Assembly (NCBI RefSeq): GCF_000430885.1
Contig: NZ_AUMW01000010.1
Coordinates: 62,001-126,000, forward strand
DNA from: Desulfotruncus alcoholivorax DSM 16058
GTDB lineage: Bacteria > Bacillota > Desulfotomaculia > Desulfotomaculales > Desulfallaceae
Length of the DNA stretch: 64,000 bases
Reading direction: 5' to 3'
Part shown: positions 51,557-59,643 of the stretch, one piece after another
How positions within the stretch are numbered: position 1 is the stretch's first letter
Layout of the letters: every line of letters starts with the position of its first letter
Made by a program: the position numbers and the translations under genes
Notes under the pieces: model-generated
What the model saw: only the letters and a program-made list of their open reading frames with translations
What the model was told of the DNA's origin: nothing
The model's database searches: none

Positions 51557-52713
51557 GCCCGCTGTTGGTTCTGGGGGTGCTGGAATTTATTCGGGGGGCT
51601 TTGGTGTTTAGTTTGCTACCCCTTTACGGCCAATACGGAGTTGGTTTCAGCCTTAGCTTAATAAGTACGGCCATATCTTTGCATTATTTAATGGATAATG
51701 TGTTTCGCATTCCCGCCGGCTGGGTTACGGACCGTTTTGGCGGCAAATGGCTGATGGTCGGGGGAATTGTTTTGGCACTGGCGGGCTTATATTTATTGCA
51801 GCATTCCACTGGCGGGCACCTCTTTATTTTTGGTGCGGTGCTGCTCGGACTGGGTTATACCCCTGTTTGGCCGGCGGTGGTCGCTGAAACTGTTGCAAAT
51901 ATGCCACAGCAGAAAACCAGCGAGGCATTGGGTAAAGTTATTCTGGCCTGGCTGGCGGGGGCGGGTCTGGGTCCGGTACTAATTAATTTTGTCATAGAAC
52001 GGTCTTATCAATGGGCTTTTATTTGCATGTATGCGCTGTTGGGCCTGGCCTTGCTGCTGTCAGCCTGGGAAAAAAAGCCTGCTGTCGAGTTAACAGAGGA
52101 AACCTGGCGGGCACATTTGACAGGTCTGCGGCAAGAAGTGGCCTCGGTAAAAATACTATTCCCCGGCCTGCTGGCACAAACTGTGGCGCTGGGTATACTG
52201 GCACCGGTTATTACCATATATGCCCGCACCGTTTGGGAACTTAGTCCACAACAAATCAGCTATTATCTGGTGGTTGTTGGGGTTATAACAGTGCTGCTGT
52301 TACTGCCCGCCGGAAAAATTGCCGACAGCTTGGGCTTTAAGGGACCACTGCTAGGCGGGCTGCTGCTGGCAGCCGTCGCCTTGGTACTATTACCCGCGCA
52401 GAGAGCTATAACCGGCGCTGTTGCTGCCGGGGCCCTGCTAGGTTTGGCCTATGCCTTTATCTTACCGGCCTGGAACGGTTTGCAGGCACGCATGGTTGCC
52501 CAGGGCAAACAAGGCACCATGTGGGCCATTTTTATGACGCTGGAGGGGGTCGGCACGGCAGTGGGGGCTTTCATCGGAGGGAAGGCTTATGAACAAGCCG
52601 GGCACCACCTGCCTTTTTGGATTAGCGCCATACTGCTGCTTACCATGGCTTTATTTTATCATTTCCTTAACATCCCCCAGCCGCTGAACGATGCCGCGGA
52701 GGGAGGCGCATGA
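51553..52713 (+). CDS. MFS transporter, LtaA-like
   Basis: 386 aa, twelve predicted helices; MFS loop 2-3 motif GWVTDRFGGKWLMVGG. In Staphylococcus the MFS protein LtaA, encoded next to the YpfP glucosyltransferase, flips diglucosyl-diacylglycerol; the same gene order with 4-nt overlap here makes glycolipid flipping the leading hypothesis. A drug or sugar exporter remains possible. ATG overlapping the previous stop; overlaps the deacetylase by 4 nt. Confidence 0.82.
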   Translation: MSPLLVLGVLEFIRGALVFSLLPLYGQYGVGFSLSLISTAISLHYLMDNVFRIPAGWVTDRFGGKWLMVGGIVLALAGLYLLQHSTGGHLFIFGAVLLGLGYTPVWPAVVAETVANMPQQKTSEALGKVILAWLAGAGLGPVLINFVIERSYQWAFICMYALLGLALLLSAWEKKPAVELTEETWRAHLTGLRQEVASVKILFPGLLAQTVALGILAPVITIYARTVWELSPQQISYYLVVVGVITVLLLLPAGKIADSLGFKGPLLGGLLLAAVALVLLPAQRAITGAVAAGALLGLAYAFILPAWNGLQARMVAQGKQGTMWAIFMTLEGVGTAVGAFIGGKAYEQAGHHLPFWISAILLLTMALFYHFLNIPQPLNDAAEGGA

Positions 52714-53414
52714 ACACGGTTATTTATTTGTTGGCTTTAATTTTGAGCATTTTTACCTTATATGCGGTTATACCGGATTTGTTGCTGCACTGGCTGGGCG
52801 TGGGTACTCATAAGCGGCAGAACAAGTATGGGGTAGCCCTTACCTTTGATGACGGGCCGAACCCGGCTGTAACGCCCCGTATCTTGGACGTGCTGGAAAC
52901 CCACCATGTGCAGGCAACATTTTTTTTGGTGGGCGAAAGGGCCCGGAAGTATCCAGACCTGGTTAGGGAAATTATAGCCAGAGGCCATTCCATCGGAGCC
53001 CATGGCCAATACCACAGATTCGCCTGGTTCATGTTTCCCTGGACCACCTGGCTGCAATGGGAAAAAGGCGTGGCAACCCTTAAAAATATAACCGGCATGG
53101 AAGTTCAATTGATCCGCCCGCCTTGGGGGACATTTAACCTGGTGACCTGGTGCTGGATCATTATTAAAAAGAAGCGTGCCGTACTGTGGGATGTGGATGG
53201 CCGTGACTGGCAGGCCCGCCGCAGTCCAAGCCAGATAACCGCACGAGTTATGCGTGGTGTGAGAGCAGGCTCAATTGTTTTATTACATGATGCCGGAGGC
53301 GGTCCCGGAGCACCGGAAAACACGCTCCGGGCCCTGTGTGATATATGTCGCGGTATAACCGGAAACAAAAACCTGCCCCTGGTGCAGTTGGATTTTGTTA
53401 ACGATTATAATTGA
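52710..53414 (+). CDS. Membrane-anchored polysaccharide deacetylase
   Basis: 234 aa, one N-terminal helix. NodB-homology domain with VALTFDDGPNP (catalytic Asp and metal Asp), HSIGAHGQYHRF (metal His pair, slightly changed), RPPWGTFN and SIVLLHDAGG. Removes acetyl from GlcNAc-type sugars, probably on the cluster's glycolipid or a wall polymer. Last gene of the PAP2-to-deacetylase run. A copy of its 3' end is found at 58219-58271. Confidence 0.9.
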   Translation: MNTVIYLLALILSIFTLYAVIPDLLLHWLGVGTHKRQNKYGVALTFDDGPNPAVTPRILDVLETHHVQATFFLVGERARKYPDLVREIIARGHSIGAHGQYHRFAWFMFPWTTWLQWEKGVATLKNITGMEVQLIRPPWGTFNLVTWCWIIIKKKRAVLWDVDGRDWQARRSPSQITARVMRGVRAGSIVLLHDAGGGPGAPENTLRALCDICRGITGNKNLPLVQLDFVNDYN

Positions 53415-53415
53415 T

Positions 53416-53616
53416 ATGTTAAAAAGGGGAGGCATCATTTTCTTTTCTGAAAGTGTTAGCCGGGAAGGTATAGAACAATTTCAATTTCACCTGGCACCGG
53501 CAACATCCTTTTTACGGCAGCATGCGCCGGAAAAATATGGTAATGACTTATCATCTTTACGCAACACAGTATTAGAATGTAATAAAACCGGCAAAGTTGT
53601 GCAAGGACTTGAATAA
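53416..53616 (+). CDS. Doubtful ORF, 66 aa
   Basis: An open frame starting at an ATG 2 nt after the deacetylase stop (MLKRGGIIFFSESVSREGIEQ...). No SD, no recognised family; it may be a gene remnant. Listed because it is directly downstream in the same direction. Confidence 0.25.
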   Translation: MLKRGGIIFFSESVSREGIEQFQFHLAPATSFLRQHAPEKYGNDLSSLRNTVLECNKTGKVVQGLE

Positions 53617-54041
53617 GGAAGGGGCGGTTTTAAATTTAATTTAATTTATGAAGGAAAGTAAAAGTCTTTGTTAAATAAGCACATATACTATGACTCTGCT
53701 TAGACTGAAACCTGTACCCAAAATCAGCAGAATAAGAATTGGGAAAATAAAAAATGCCCGGTTATCCGGGCATCTCTATTTGAATATAAGATTAAAATAA
53801 TTAAGTAAAGATTAGATAAAAATTTCTTAAGATTGCTTTGTGTGATCATGCCGGCATGTTAATATTACATTATCCAGTTTTAGGTTAATGAATTTTAAAC
53901 AAGCCAACTATTGTTAAATTTCTAAAAATCAGCAATGATTTGTCTATCCGCCTTTAGGAAAAAAATATACCCTTCTATTTTGTAAGCTAAAAAGAATTAT
54001 TTACAAAATTTATTCTTAATAAGGAGAAGGAGAAGGTAAAG
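53617..54041. other. 425-nt AT-rich non-coding region
   Basis: One clear hairpin (53754-53773) and otherwise no ORF with an SD. A promoter for the GT4 gene is expected near the 3' end but none is convincing. Confidence 0.6.
53754..53773 (+). terminator. Hairpin ATGCCCGG/CCGGGCAT
   Basis: Perfect 8-bp stem with a TTAT loop followed by CTCTATTTG; probably ends the glycolipid cluster transcript. Confidence 0.6.
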
Positions 54042-55187
54042 TTGGCTCCAAAGAAAAAAGTATTGCAGGTTATCAGACCCTCCGAAGGTGGTATCGGAAA
54101 ACATGTTTTATTGCTGGCGGAAGGGTTAAAGGATGATTTTGATGTTACAGTGGCCTGTCCACAGGGAAGTTCGCTGGAGGATAATTTTCTAGCTAAGAAA
54201 ATAAAAATATTAGCCTTGCCTTTAAAGGGAATAATTTCTTTAAAAGACGACTTTGCTTCGTTTAAAATTTTGAGTAATTTTATGCGCGGAGAAAGAGTAA
54301 ATTTGGTACATGCGCACGGTGCCAAAGCCGCACTTATAGCCAGGCCGGCTGCTCTTTGGTCTGGTGTGCCGGCCTCTGTCTATACCGTACATAACTCCAT
54401 TATTAACCCCAAATGGCCATCATGGAAGAACAGAATTGCGGCTGCCATTGAACGTGCCTTGTCCTCATCAACTGATTGTATCATAACAGTTTCCCGCGCT
54501 TTATGTGAGGAAATTATCACTCAAGAAAATATTCCAAGATCTAAAATAAAAGTCATTCATAATGGTATAGATTTCAATGAGTTTGATTATTCAGATAATC
54601 AAACTACAAAAGATAAGTGGGGTATTCCGCATCACAGAACAGTGATCGGAACCGTGGCCAGGATGGCACCGCAGAAAGGATTGCCTGTATTAATAAACGC
54701 AGCAAAACAGATAATTGATAAATATGATTTACATTTTCTAATAGCCGGTGACGGGCCATTAAGGGCCAGTCTGCAGGAACAGGTTCATTCAGCAGGTATG
54801 CAAGATTTCTTTACATTTACCGGTGCGGTTAAAAATGTGGCCCAGGTATATCAGGTAATGGATATATTCGTATTGCCTTCAATAACGGAAGGGTTACCCC
54901 TAACCATATTGGAAGCAATGTCTTTTGGCCTGCCTGTTATTGCCTCCGCTGTGGGCGGTATACCGGAGCTAATTATAAATAACGAAACCGGCCTACTGAT
55001 TCCACCAGGTAATGACGATGAACTTGCCTTAAAAATTGCATACTTAGTTGAATTTCCCGGCAAAAAATATGAACTGGGCGGCAAGGCCAGGCAACTGGTG
55101 CTAAACAATTTTGCTGTTGAAAACATGATTAAAAAAACCATCAACCTTTATGACAACTTACTTCATGAGTCTGCCCTAAAAATTTAA
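54042..55187 (+). CDS. Glycosyltransferase family 4, paralogue of 13482-14657
   Basis: 381 aa GT-B enzyme. VLQVIRPSEGGIGKHVLLL, HAHGAKAALIARPAAL, TVHNSIINPKWPSWKNRIAA, GTVARMAPQKGLPVLI, LIAGDGPLR and SITEGLPLTILEAMSFGLPV match the first copy nearly motif for motif over the whole length. TTG start after a run of GGAGAAGG. Followed by a deacetylase. The two copies, 40 kb apart, look like an old duplication used for related surface glycans. Confidence 0.92.
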   Translation: MAPKKKVLQVIRPSEGGIGKHVLLLAEGLKDDFDVTVACPQGSSLEDNFLAKKIKILALPLKGIISLKDDFASFKILSNFMRGERVNLVHAHGAKAALIARPAALWSGVPASVYTVHNSIINPKWPSWKNRIAAAIERALSSSTDCIITVSRALCEEIITQENIPRSKIKVIHNGIDFNEFDYSDNQTTKDKWGIPHHRTVIGTVARMAPQKGLPVLINAAKQIIDKYDLHFLIAGDGPLRASLQEQVHSAGMQDFFTFTGAVKNVAQVYQVMDIFVLPSITEGLPLTILEAMSFGLPVIASAVGGIPELIINNETGLLIPPGNDDELALKIAYLVEFPGKKYELGGKARQLVLNNFAVENMIKKTINLYDNLLHESALKI

Positions 55188-55285
55188 AATTAAGGCGGTC
55201 AATAAGCAAAAATGCACGCCCAATCCTCATAATCCTTTCGCGACTGCTAAAAATGATATTTTAAGCAGAAAGGAGTTGGCCAACA

Positions 55286-56140
55286 ATTAAACGGGCTAAA
55301 ATATTGCTTTTATCCTGCTTAGTGTTATCGGCAATTACTGTAATAGTTGCCTGGCAATATTACGAAAAATCACCTCCGGAACGCATGCGACATAAGTCCC
55401 TTAACGGTATTCCCGTGTTAATGTACCATAAGGTTAGCCCGGACCGCCGTTCCGGTGGTCTTGGCTTAAGAGTCAACCCGGAAGATTTTGATTGGGAAAT
55501 GCGTTATTTAAAAGAAAATGGCTTTCACACAGTCAATTTGGGTGATGTTTTGGATTATTACCGGAAGGGCAAAAAGGTACCGGCCAAGCCGGTGGTCATT
55601 ACTTTTGACGATGGTTATGAGGATAACTACAAATATGCTTACCCCATTTTAAAAAAATATAATTTTACCGCAACTATTTTTGTTGTGGCCGGAACCATTG
55701 GGAAAACCAACATTTTTGATACCAAAACCAAAGCCGAACCGGTAAATAAAATGCTTGACTGGCGGGAAATCAAAGCCCTGGATGCAGCTGGCTTCACCAT
55801 TGGTTCCCATACGGTAAACCATCCCATTCTAACCGGCGTACCACCGGATGTGGTTAAACGGGAATTAGTGGACGCCAAAAAAATACTGGAAAAGGGCCTG
55901 GGTAAGAAAATAGAATATTTTTGTTACCCCCACGGAAAGTATAACAGCAATATTGTTAAATTGGTTCAAGAAACCGGTTACCGGGCGGCTACAACCACCA
56001 ATCAGGGTCTGGTCACATCCGGTTCCAACCCCTACCTGCTTAATCGGATCCGCGTTACGGGCCATTACAGCCACAGGAAATTTGTTTATCGCCTATACCA
56101 AGTTAATCCTCAGTTGGTTCATTACATAAAGCCCAATTAA
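55286..56140 (+). CDS. Secreted/anchored polysaccharide deacetylase, probable ATT start
   Basis: 284 aa. NodB domain: VLMYHKVSPD, VITFDDGYEDNYKYAYPIL, IGSHTVNHPIL and YFCYPHGKYN. Hydrophobic anchor near the N-terminus (LLLSCLVLSAITVIVAW). The first conventional start is TTG at 55304, but AAAGGAG (55269-55275) would then be 28 nt away. An ATT at 55286 lies 10 nt from that SD and adds the basic N-terminus KRAK expected before a signal anchor, so ATT is the likely initiator. Follows the GT4 gene; own terminator. Confidence 0.82.
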   Translation: MKRAKILLLSCLVLSAITVIVAWQYYEKSPPERMRHKSLNGIPVLMYHKVSPDRRSGGLGLRVNPEDFDWEMRYLKENGFHTVNLGDVLDYYRKGKKVPAKPVVITFDDGYEDNYKYAYPILKKYNFTATIFVVAGTIGKTNIFDTKTKAEPVNKMLDWREIKALDAAGFTIGSHTVNHPILTGVPPDVVKRELVDAKKILEKGLGKKIEYFCYPHGKYNSNIVKLVQETGYRAATTTNQGLVTSGSNPYLLNRIRVTGHYSHRKFVYRLYQVNPQLVHYIKPN

Positions 56141-56180
56141 TTTAATCGGGTATTTAATAGGAAATAACTGCTTTTTGTTG

Positions 56181-56206
56181 AACCAGGTAAATTACCTGGT
56201 TTTTAT
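56181..56206 (+). terminator. Terminator after the deacetylase
   Basis: Perfect 9-bp stem AACCAGGTA/TACCTGGTT with AAT loop and TTTATTATT tail. Confidence 0.85.
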
Positions 56207-56405
56207 TATTACATTGACAAACAGTTGTCCCGAGTCTGTGTTAAAAGTACTATTGAAGAAAGACTATGCATGCTTTTCCTAAATGGTGGAAGGAAGAAAA
56301 ATGGCAGCTGTCGAAATAATTTATGTTCTTAGCTTTCTCATGGAAATATATGGCTATAATATACCCAATAAACCATTTGTTACTTCAGGTGAAGGGAAGA
56401 TAACC

Positions 56406-56585
56406 ATGAACACCATTTTGGAGCTATGCAAGCCACGGGATACCGTTTTCGACCAAACAAGGCGCGATGTGGCTTTAAACCTTACAGACCTTTCCACCAA
56501 TCGTATTAATGCCCATGACTTTTTTGCAGAGAACTTGAAGGAAAATTATTTTTCAAAAAAGTACAGAATTTGGTGGCGAAACTAA
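56406..56585 (+). pseudogene. N-terminal fragment of a DUF499-type ATPase
   Basis: From the ATG at 56406 (AAGGGAAG upstream), MNTILELCKPRDTVFDQTRR, then DVALNLTDL...INAHDFFAEN, matches the N-terminus of the large DUF499 ATP-binding proteins found with DUF1156 methylases and helicases in anti-phage loci. The similarity stops after about 45 residues, before the P-loop; the frame then runs into unrelated residues and a stop. The full protein would be about 1000 aa, so this is a remnant. Confidence 0.6.
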
Positions 56586-56591
56586 AAACCA

Positions 56592-57791
56592 TTGCTGATT
56601 CCTATAACCGTGAATCGGCGATTAAAGAACTCCAGTAGAATTAGGCGTATGGTTAAAACTTTTGCCCAAAACCATAATCCCTTCATCCGTCACATTATCC
56701 GCCGCACCAGGGATTACCTTGAAAATACTATTGACCTCGAAACAGGCGAACCTTATCTGAAAAAAGTTGAAGTTGAATTGTTTGGCGAAAAGGATGAAGA
56801 TGCTATCCGCTTACCCGCTTATTTAAGGGATGCTTATGGATTGGCGGAGGAATTCTGTGAGCTGTTGGGAAACAGGGTAAAAGCTGCCGGCTTTTTAAAA
56901 ACGCTGTTACTGAGACGGGTTGGCAGCACTATTTACGCAGGTAAAATGACGGCCGAAAAAATGCTCCGGGATTGGCAAGGTGTAATTACGGAAGATGATG
57001 AGGAAGACGAAGCAGCTAATAATTCGGAGATGAAAAACCTTACTTCTGAAGAACGTAAGGTGTTGGAAAGGTTTGTGGCCGCCTTAAACGCCAACCAGGT
57101 CCGCGACCCCAAGTATGATGCGGTGCGTGCATGCTTACTGGAGAAAGGCTGGCTGGAGCTAGGGTGTATTGTTTTTTCCCAGTACTATGATTCTGTTTAT
57201 TGGTTGGCGGAAAACTTATCCCGGGAACTGCCCGAGGAGAAAATTGGTATATACGCGGGTGGACAGCATTCCGGTATTATGTATAATGGAAGCTTTACCT
57301 GGGCTTCCAGGGAAGAGTTAAAGAAAAAAGTGTCCCAGGGGGAAATAAGACTATTATTGGGGACGGATGCCGCTAGTGAGGGCTTGAACCTCCAGCGGTT
57401 GGGTACATTGATAAACCTGGACTTGCCCTGGAACCCCACCCGCTTGGAACAGAGGAAAGGGCGTATTCAGCGGATCGGGCAAATTAGAGATACCGTATAT
57501 ATTTATAATTTGCGATATAAAAATTCCGTAGAGGACCGGGTGCACGAATTATTATCCGACCGCATGGAAGATATATATAAATTATTTGGCCAGCTTCCCG
57601 ATGTTTTGGAAGATGTATGGGTACAAATGGCCTTTGGAGAAATTGAAAAGGCCAAGCAGACCATCGACGCGGTGCAAAAGCAGCATCCTTTTGAAATTAA
57701 ATATCACCAAATAAAAAAGATCCCCTGGGAGTCGTGTGCCAAGGTGCTTGATTCAACTGAAAGGCGAAAGTATTTGTCGCAAGGGTGGTAG
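56592..57791 (+). pseudogene. C-terminal part of a SNF2-type defence helicase
   Basis: About 380 meaningful residues, clearly from 56650 onward (NHNPFIRHIIRRTRDYLE). Helicase C-terminal domain with IVFSQYYDSVYWLA, LLLGTDAASEGLNLQ (motif V) and WNPTRLEQRKGRIQRIGQ (motif VI). The N-terminal ATPase lobe with Walker A and B is absent, and upstream bases are broken in all frames (stops at 56633-56645). Helicases of this type occur in anti-phage loci with DUF499 and DUF1156 proteins. No SD at either candidate start. Not expected to be active alone. Confidence 0.75.
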
Positions 57792-57808
57792 GCCATACTT
57801 GTGGACCC

Positions 57809-57833
57809 CCTCCGGGACAAGCCCGGAGGTTTT
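57809..57833 (+). terminator. Terminator after the helicase remnant
   Basis: Perfect 8-bp stem CCTCCGGG/CCCGGAGG, ACAAG loop, TTTT tail. Confidence 0.7.
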
Positions 57834-57835
57834 GA

Positions 57836-57940
57836 ACTGACTTTGAAGATGTTATTACCAGGGATTACCTGGGCTTCAAACCTATCCTCGACATGTACTT
57901 TTGGGAAATGGCAAAAGAATTACTTGGGGAGGGGGCGTGA
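57836..57940 (+). pseudogene. Small coding remnant downstream of the helicase
   Basis: 34 sense codons ending in TGA without a start codon (DFEDVITRDYLGFKPILDMY, then FWEMAKELLGEGA). It looks like a natural protein C-terminus, probably from the same lost defence locus; family not identified. Confidence 0.4.
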
Positions 57941-58045
57941 CCAATCACGAATTTAACAAGTGGTCATTTTAAAGGTAATTGCCATAAATTACCATCATAT
58001 CCCTTGATACATTTACAATTCAACAACCTTGTTCCGTATTTCGCT

Positions 58046-58276
58046 GGGTCTGTGCCCATACCTAAAAACAGCCCGGGACAGGGTGCGGGTAATTTACCCC
58101 TGCGGGCTGACGGAAGGTGCGTGTTACAGCATTTGCCCCAAGACAGGGGTGGATGTGAGAGCGATGGACCTGGCTGTTTTTGGCCGGAAAAGGGAAGACC
58201 AGGCCCGGGGGTAATGCACGGCATAACCGGAGATAAAAACTTGCCCCTGGTGCGGCTGGACTTGGCCAATCCGTAG
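58046..58276 (+). pseudogene. Chimeric scar: FrhB-like fragment joined to a deacetylase 3' end
   Basis: Bases 58046-58218 are a close copy of 59715-59888 (interior of the FrhB-like gene; about 10 substitutions and small indels). Bases 58219-58271 then match 53350-53402, the last codons of the polysaccharide deacetylase (GITGDKNLPLV versus GITGNKNLPLV). Neither fragment has a start or SD. It is therefore a mosaic remnant. Confidence 0.8.
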
Positions 58277-58373
58277 GAGCCCTGCAAATCTGAGCCTAAT
58301 ACTTTATTAAATAAATAGCTAAACATTGCTCACCGGGTAGGCGGCAAATAGGGCCGGTAACGGCCCAAAGCTT

Positions 58374-58805
58374 CTATTTAACCAAGGTCACGGGGCATTT
58401 GGCAAAATGAACCACTTTATGACTTACGCTGCCAAGCACCAGCCCCTTTAAATCGCTCAGCCCCCTGGTACCGATAATGATCTGGTGATAACCGTTTTCC
58501 CGGGCGCACTCGGCAATTTTATAACCGGGGTCACCCTCGACCACTACTTTATTTACATTAATTCCCTCATTTTCAAATAACACAGCCTGATCTTTTACTG
58601 CTTCCATACCTTGTTCCAGGGCAATTTGTTGAATATCCCTGATGTCCATCAGTGGTGAGTAATTATAAAGTTCTTTTCTTACGTTAACAATATGAATTAA
58701 AGTAATTTCAATATCGTTATCGCCCCTGGCCTGGTGAAGCGCAAAACCGGCTGCGCGCTTGGAATTGTCGGAACCATCGATGGCAACAAGGTATTTTTTC
58801 ATCAT
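58374..58805 (-). CDS. Universal stress protein (UspA family)
   Basis: 143 aa. N-terminal YLVAIDGSDNSKRAAGFAL and the ATP-binding G-x2-G-x9-G-S motif in IGTRGLSDLKGLVLGSVSHKV. Cytoplasmic, dimeric, ATP-binding type. ATG at 58805 (or the next ATG) with AAAGGGGGAAG upstream. 64 nt downstream of the HPP gene on the same strand, so probably co-transcribed. Confidence 0.93.
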   Translation of the reverse strand: MMKKYLVAIDGSDNSKRAAGFALHQARGDNDIEITLIHIVNVRKELYNYSPLMDIRDIQQIALEQGMEAVKDQAVLFENEGINVNKVVVEGDPGYKIAECARENGYHQIIIGTRGLSDLKGLVLGSVSHKVVHFAKCPVTLVK

Positions 58806-58869
58806 GCTTCCCCCTTTAAACTATTTTTCAAACTGAATTTCACTATATGTATTTTCAACACGTATTTTT

Positions 58870-59439
58870 TTAATACCAGTAATCAGGGTATTTACGTTCA
58901 CTGGACAGATTGTTGACTATTAGGGCAATAATGATTAAACAGACGGCACCGATTCCCACAGGAGAGAGGATAAAGCTGAAATTTTGTCCCGAGTAAACGG
59001 CTACAAAAGCTGTGGCGCCTCCGGGCGGGTGCAGGGTGTAAGTGACTGTCATGGCCACGATGGCCATTGTCACACCCAGGGCGATAGACCACCACGCACC
59101 GCCAAACAACTGATATACCACTACGCCCATCAGCGCCGAGACAATATGCCCGCCGATGACGTTTCTGGGCTGTGCCATAGGTACGTGGCAGGCGGCGTAA
59201 AGCAGTACCGCCGAAGCGCCAAATGAAGGGAGTAAAAGCGGCAGCTGATAAAACTGTGACAACATAGCCACCAGCCCGATGCCGCAAAAACTGCCCAGCG
59301 CTGTGATCAACAGCCCGGACATGCTCATTCCGGGCAGGCTATCGCACTTACCGCCTTTCATCTTGCAAAGATAATTTGCTATTTTGTTTCCACTATAGGG
59401 ATTTACAGCCCGGTCAAGCTGTTCAATGGTATCTCTCAT
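58870..59439 (-). CDS. HPP family membrane protein
   Basis: 189 aa. Four to five helices with the family signature LPSFGASAVLLYA...HVPMAQPRNVIGGH and TLHPPGGATAFVAV. Plant and cyanobacterial members transport nitrite; the function in anaerobes is unknown. ATG at 59439 has AGGAGG 10 nt upstream; the GTG at 59451 overlaps that SD. Divergent from the FrhB-Ior operon across a CRP/FNR-type palindrome. Confidence 0.88.
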   Translation of the reverse strand: MRDTIEQLDRAVNPYSGNKIANYLCKMKGGKCDSLPGMSMSGLLITALGSFCGIGLVAMLSQFYQLPLLLPSFGASAVLLYAACHVPMAQPRNVIGGHIVSALMGVVVYQLFGGAWWSIALGVTMAIVAMTVTYTLHPPGGATAFVAVYSGQNFSFILSPVGIGAVCLIIIALIVNNLSSERKYPDYWY

Positions 59440-59513
59440 AAAATTTGTCACCTCCTGGTTTTGATCATATCCTCAAAGAATGCGGCAATCAGTTAAGAAA
59501 CTCACCCAGTGAT

Positions 59514-59529
59514 TGTGATCTTGGTCACA
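59514..59529. promoter_or_regulatory. CRP/FNR-family operator palindrome
   Basis: TGTGATCTTGGTCACA: perfect TGTGA-N6-TCACA, the consensus half-sites of CRP-family regulators. It lies midway between the divergent HPP and FrhB-like genes (75 and 115 nt from their starts). Confidence 0.7.
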
Positions 59530-59643
59530 CCGTAGTTTCATTTAAATTCATGAATTTACGGCTGGAATTTAAAAGGTAATTTCCATCCGGAAAGCGAAAT
59601 TTAGAACAAGATAGCTGAATTGCGGCAAGGGAGATGATGGAAT

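Noticed and set aside
53416-53616. ORF after the deacetylase as a confident gene
   Set aside because: No SD, no family and no conservation evidence; kept only as a low-confidence entry.
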